Translations under genes and position numbers: made by a program
Notes under the pieces: model-generated
What the model saw: only the letters and a program-made list of their open reading frames with translations
Told to the model about the DNA's origin: nothing
Database searches by the model: none
Source: Urechidicola croceus
GTDB lineage: Bacteria; Bacteroidota; Bacteroidia; Flavobacteriales; Flavobacteriaceae
Assembly (NCBI GenBank): GCA_905181865.1
Contig: CAJIZG010000002.1
Location: 1 to 64,000 of the forward strand
DNA: 64,000 nucleotides
Direction: 5' to 3'
In this document: one piece after another, positions 63,184-64,000 of the stretch
Numbering within the stretch: the first letter of the stretch is position 1
Layout: each line of letters begins with the position of its first letter

Positions 63184-64000
63184 ATGAAAAGAAGATCAAT
63201 GTTAAAGTCCATGGGAGCAGTTTCTCTTGGAATGGTAACACCAGCCTTTGCAAAAGGAGAATCCTTGGTGGCGCCATATAAAGTAAAAGAGGAAAGTATC
63301 ACTGCGGAGATATTAGTAGTTGGCGGAGGTACGGCAGGAGCCATTGCCGCGATTCAGGCTGGTAGAGCAGGAGCAGAAACGATCTTGATTGAAAGTGGAA
63401 GTCAGTTAGGAGGAACCACCACTACAGGGGGTGTCGCCTTTCCGGGGATTTTTCATGCTTGGGGGAAACAGATTATCGGTGGTATTGGTTGGGAACTGGT
63501 GATGGACTGTGTGGAGTTGAATGGAGATAAATTACCGAATTTTTCTAAGATACCAGATAGTCATTGGAAACATCAGGTAACCATAAATGCTCCGTTATAT
63601 ACCTTACTTGCCGAGGAAAAATGTTTGGAGGCAGGAGTATATATTCGTTATTATGAAACCCCAACGCACATTGAATTTAAAAAAGGAAAATGGATTGTGG
63701 AGACGGTTGGAAAAGGAACAAAAACAACCATTGTCTGTAACCAAATAATTGATTGTACTGGGAATGCCTTAATTGCCTCTATGGCCGGTTATGATGTGCT
63801 TAGAGAAGAAGACACACAACCAGGTTCCTTGATCTTTAGATTGGGAGGCTATACCTATGATACACTAGATTTAGCAAAAATTCCGAAAAAACACCACCGT
63901 ATTTTGAGACAGAATATGCTCGAAAATTCGAAAAGAGAAAGTCGCGAGCATACCTACGTACCCTATAGTTATGTATATGTTCCGGGTGCGGATTCTACCA
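63184..64000 (+). CDS. FAD-dependent oxidoreductase with Tat-like signal, 5' part
   Basis: This gene is not in the ORF track because it runs off the window. It begins MKRRSMLKSMGAVSLGMV, a twin-arginine-like signal, followed by a dinucleotide-binding fold (EILVVGGGTAGAIAAIQAGR, then LIESGSQLGGTTTTGGV) typical of the FAD-oxidoreductase family often found with glycan-degrading genes. A second FAD-contact segment is IDCTGNALIASMAGYD. Export in folded form with bound FAD is likely. About 272 residues are visible; the C-terminal substrate domain lies outside. It follows the 61295 sulfatase with a shared upstream repeat, so oxidation of a released sugar is a possible role. Confidence 0.88.
   Translation, partial: MKRRSMLKSMGAVSLGMVTPAFAKGESLVAPYKVKEESITAEILVVGGGTAGAIAAIQAGRAGAETILIESGSQLGGTTTTGGVAFPGIFHAWGKQIIGGIGWELVMDCVELNGDKLPNFSKIPDSHWKHQVTINAPLYTLLAEEKCLEAGVYIRYYETPTHIEFKKGKWIVETVGKGTKTTIVCNQIIDCTGNALIASMAGYDVLREEDTQPGSLIFRLGGYTYDTLDLAKIPKKHHRILRQNMLENSKRESREHTYVPYSYVYVPGADST

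Noticed and set aside
1-64000. CRISPR array, tRNA or rRNA genes
   Set aside because: No regularly spaced direct repeats and no cloverleaf or rRNA-like stretches were noticed on reading; small RNAs cannot be excluded.

Overview
The window looks like a chromosomal segment of a marine, polysaccharide-degrading member of the Bacteroidota, most likely a flavobacterium. This rests on the AT-rich sequence, a hybrid two-component regulator, seven S1-type formylglycine sulfatase genes, many lipoprotein signal peptides, and Bacteroidota-type promoter boxes (TAnnTTTG). No species is claimed. No tRNA, rRNA or CRISPR array was seen, and no SusC/SusD pair lies in the window.

Layout. (1) 1-2160: the 3' part of a hybrid two-component regulator, followed by scrambled copies of HTCS gene ends around a broken IS3 orfA. 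(2) 2161-11337 (minus strand): a catabolic block with three sulfatases, a GH78 rhamnosidase carrying an inserted LamG-like domain, an esterase, and a sulfatase remnant. (3) 11338-12818: copy 1 of a 1481-bp IS3-family element, followed by a 5'-truncated cupredoxin gene and another sulfatase. (4) 15073-18800: a repeat-rich accessory stretch with GNAT, TetR and alpha/beta-hydrolase genes. (5) 19093-26694: a nine-gene minus-strand operon (YbjN-like, PspA, DUF4178-like, lipoprotein, DUF350, membrane spermidine synthase, AdoMetDC, voltage-gated-type K+ channel, rhomboid) divergent from an XRE/S24-like regulator, with a palindrome in the shared promoter. This is the best candidate for a poorly described system. 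(6) 26695-29070: decayed ComM, integrase and transposase fragments around an esterase. (7) 29083-32458: two CE15-like esterases and an SGNH hydrolase. (8) 32748-36808: SulP transporter, universal stress protein, beta-carbonic anhydrase and DUF2490 operon, divergent from a TetR gene. (9) 37786-39791: a decayed K+ channel, a truncated ORF and IS copy 2. (10) 39835-56438: a block resembling Planctomycetes/Verrucomicrobia gene sets (PSCyt1/DUF1549/DUF1553 protein, DUF1501 protein, heparinase-like lyase, XylR-like regulator, ThuA/PVC-dehydrogenase/cupredoxin protein with two frameshifts, sugar isomerase, Gfo/Idh oxidoreductase, and a 1307-residue PmoA-like/PVC/HEAT/cytochrome c fusion). (11) 56586-64000: two coupled sulfatases, the second cut by IS copy 3, a decayed Fic gene, another sulfatase and a partial FAD oxidoreductase.

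Working together, the exported sulfatases, rhamnosidase, esterases and lyase would strip sulfate, esters and rhamnose from a sulfated uronate/rhamnose-rich algal polysaccharide (ulvan-like is a reasonable guess, not proven). The PVC-type redox proteins, isomerase and Gfo/Idh enzyme would then process unusual sugars. The HTCS and XylR-like proteins are the likely local regulators.

The accessory regions show heavy rearrangement. Three nearly identical IS copies each abut broken genes, and several gene ends are duplicated or fused.
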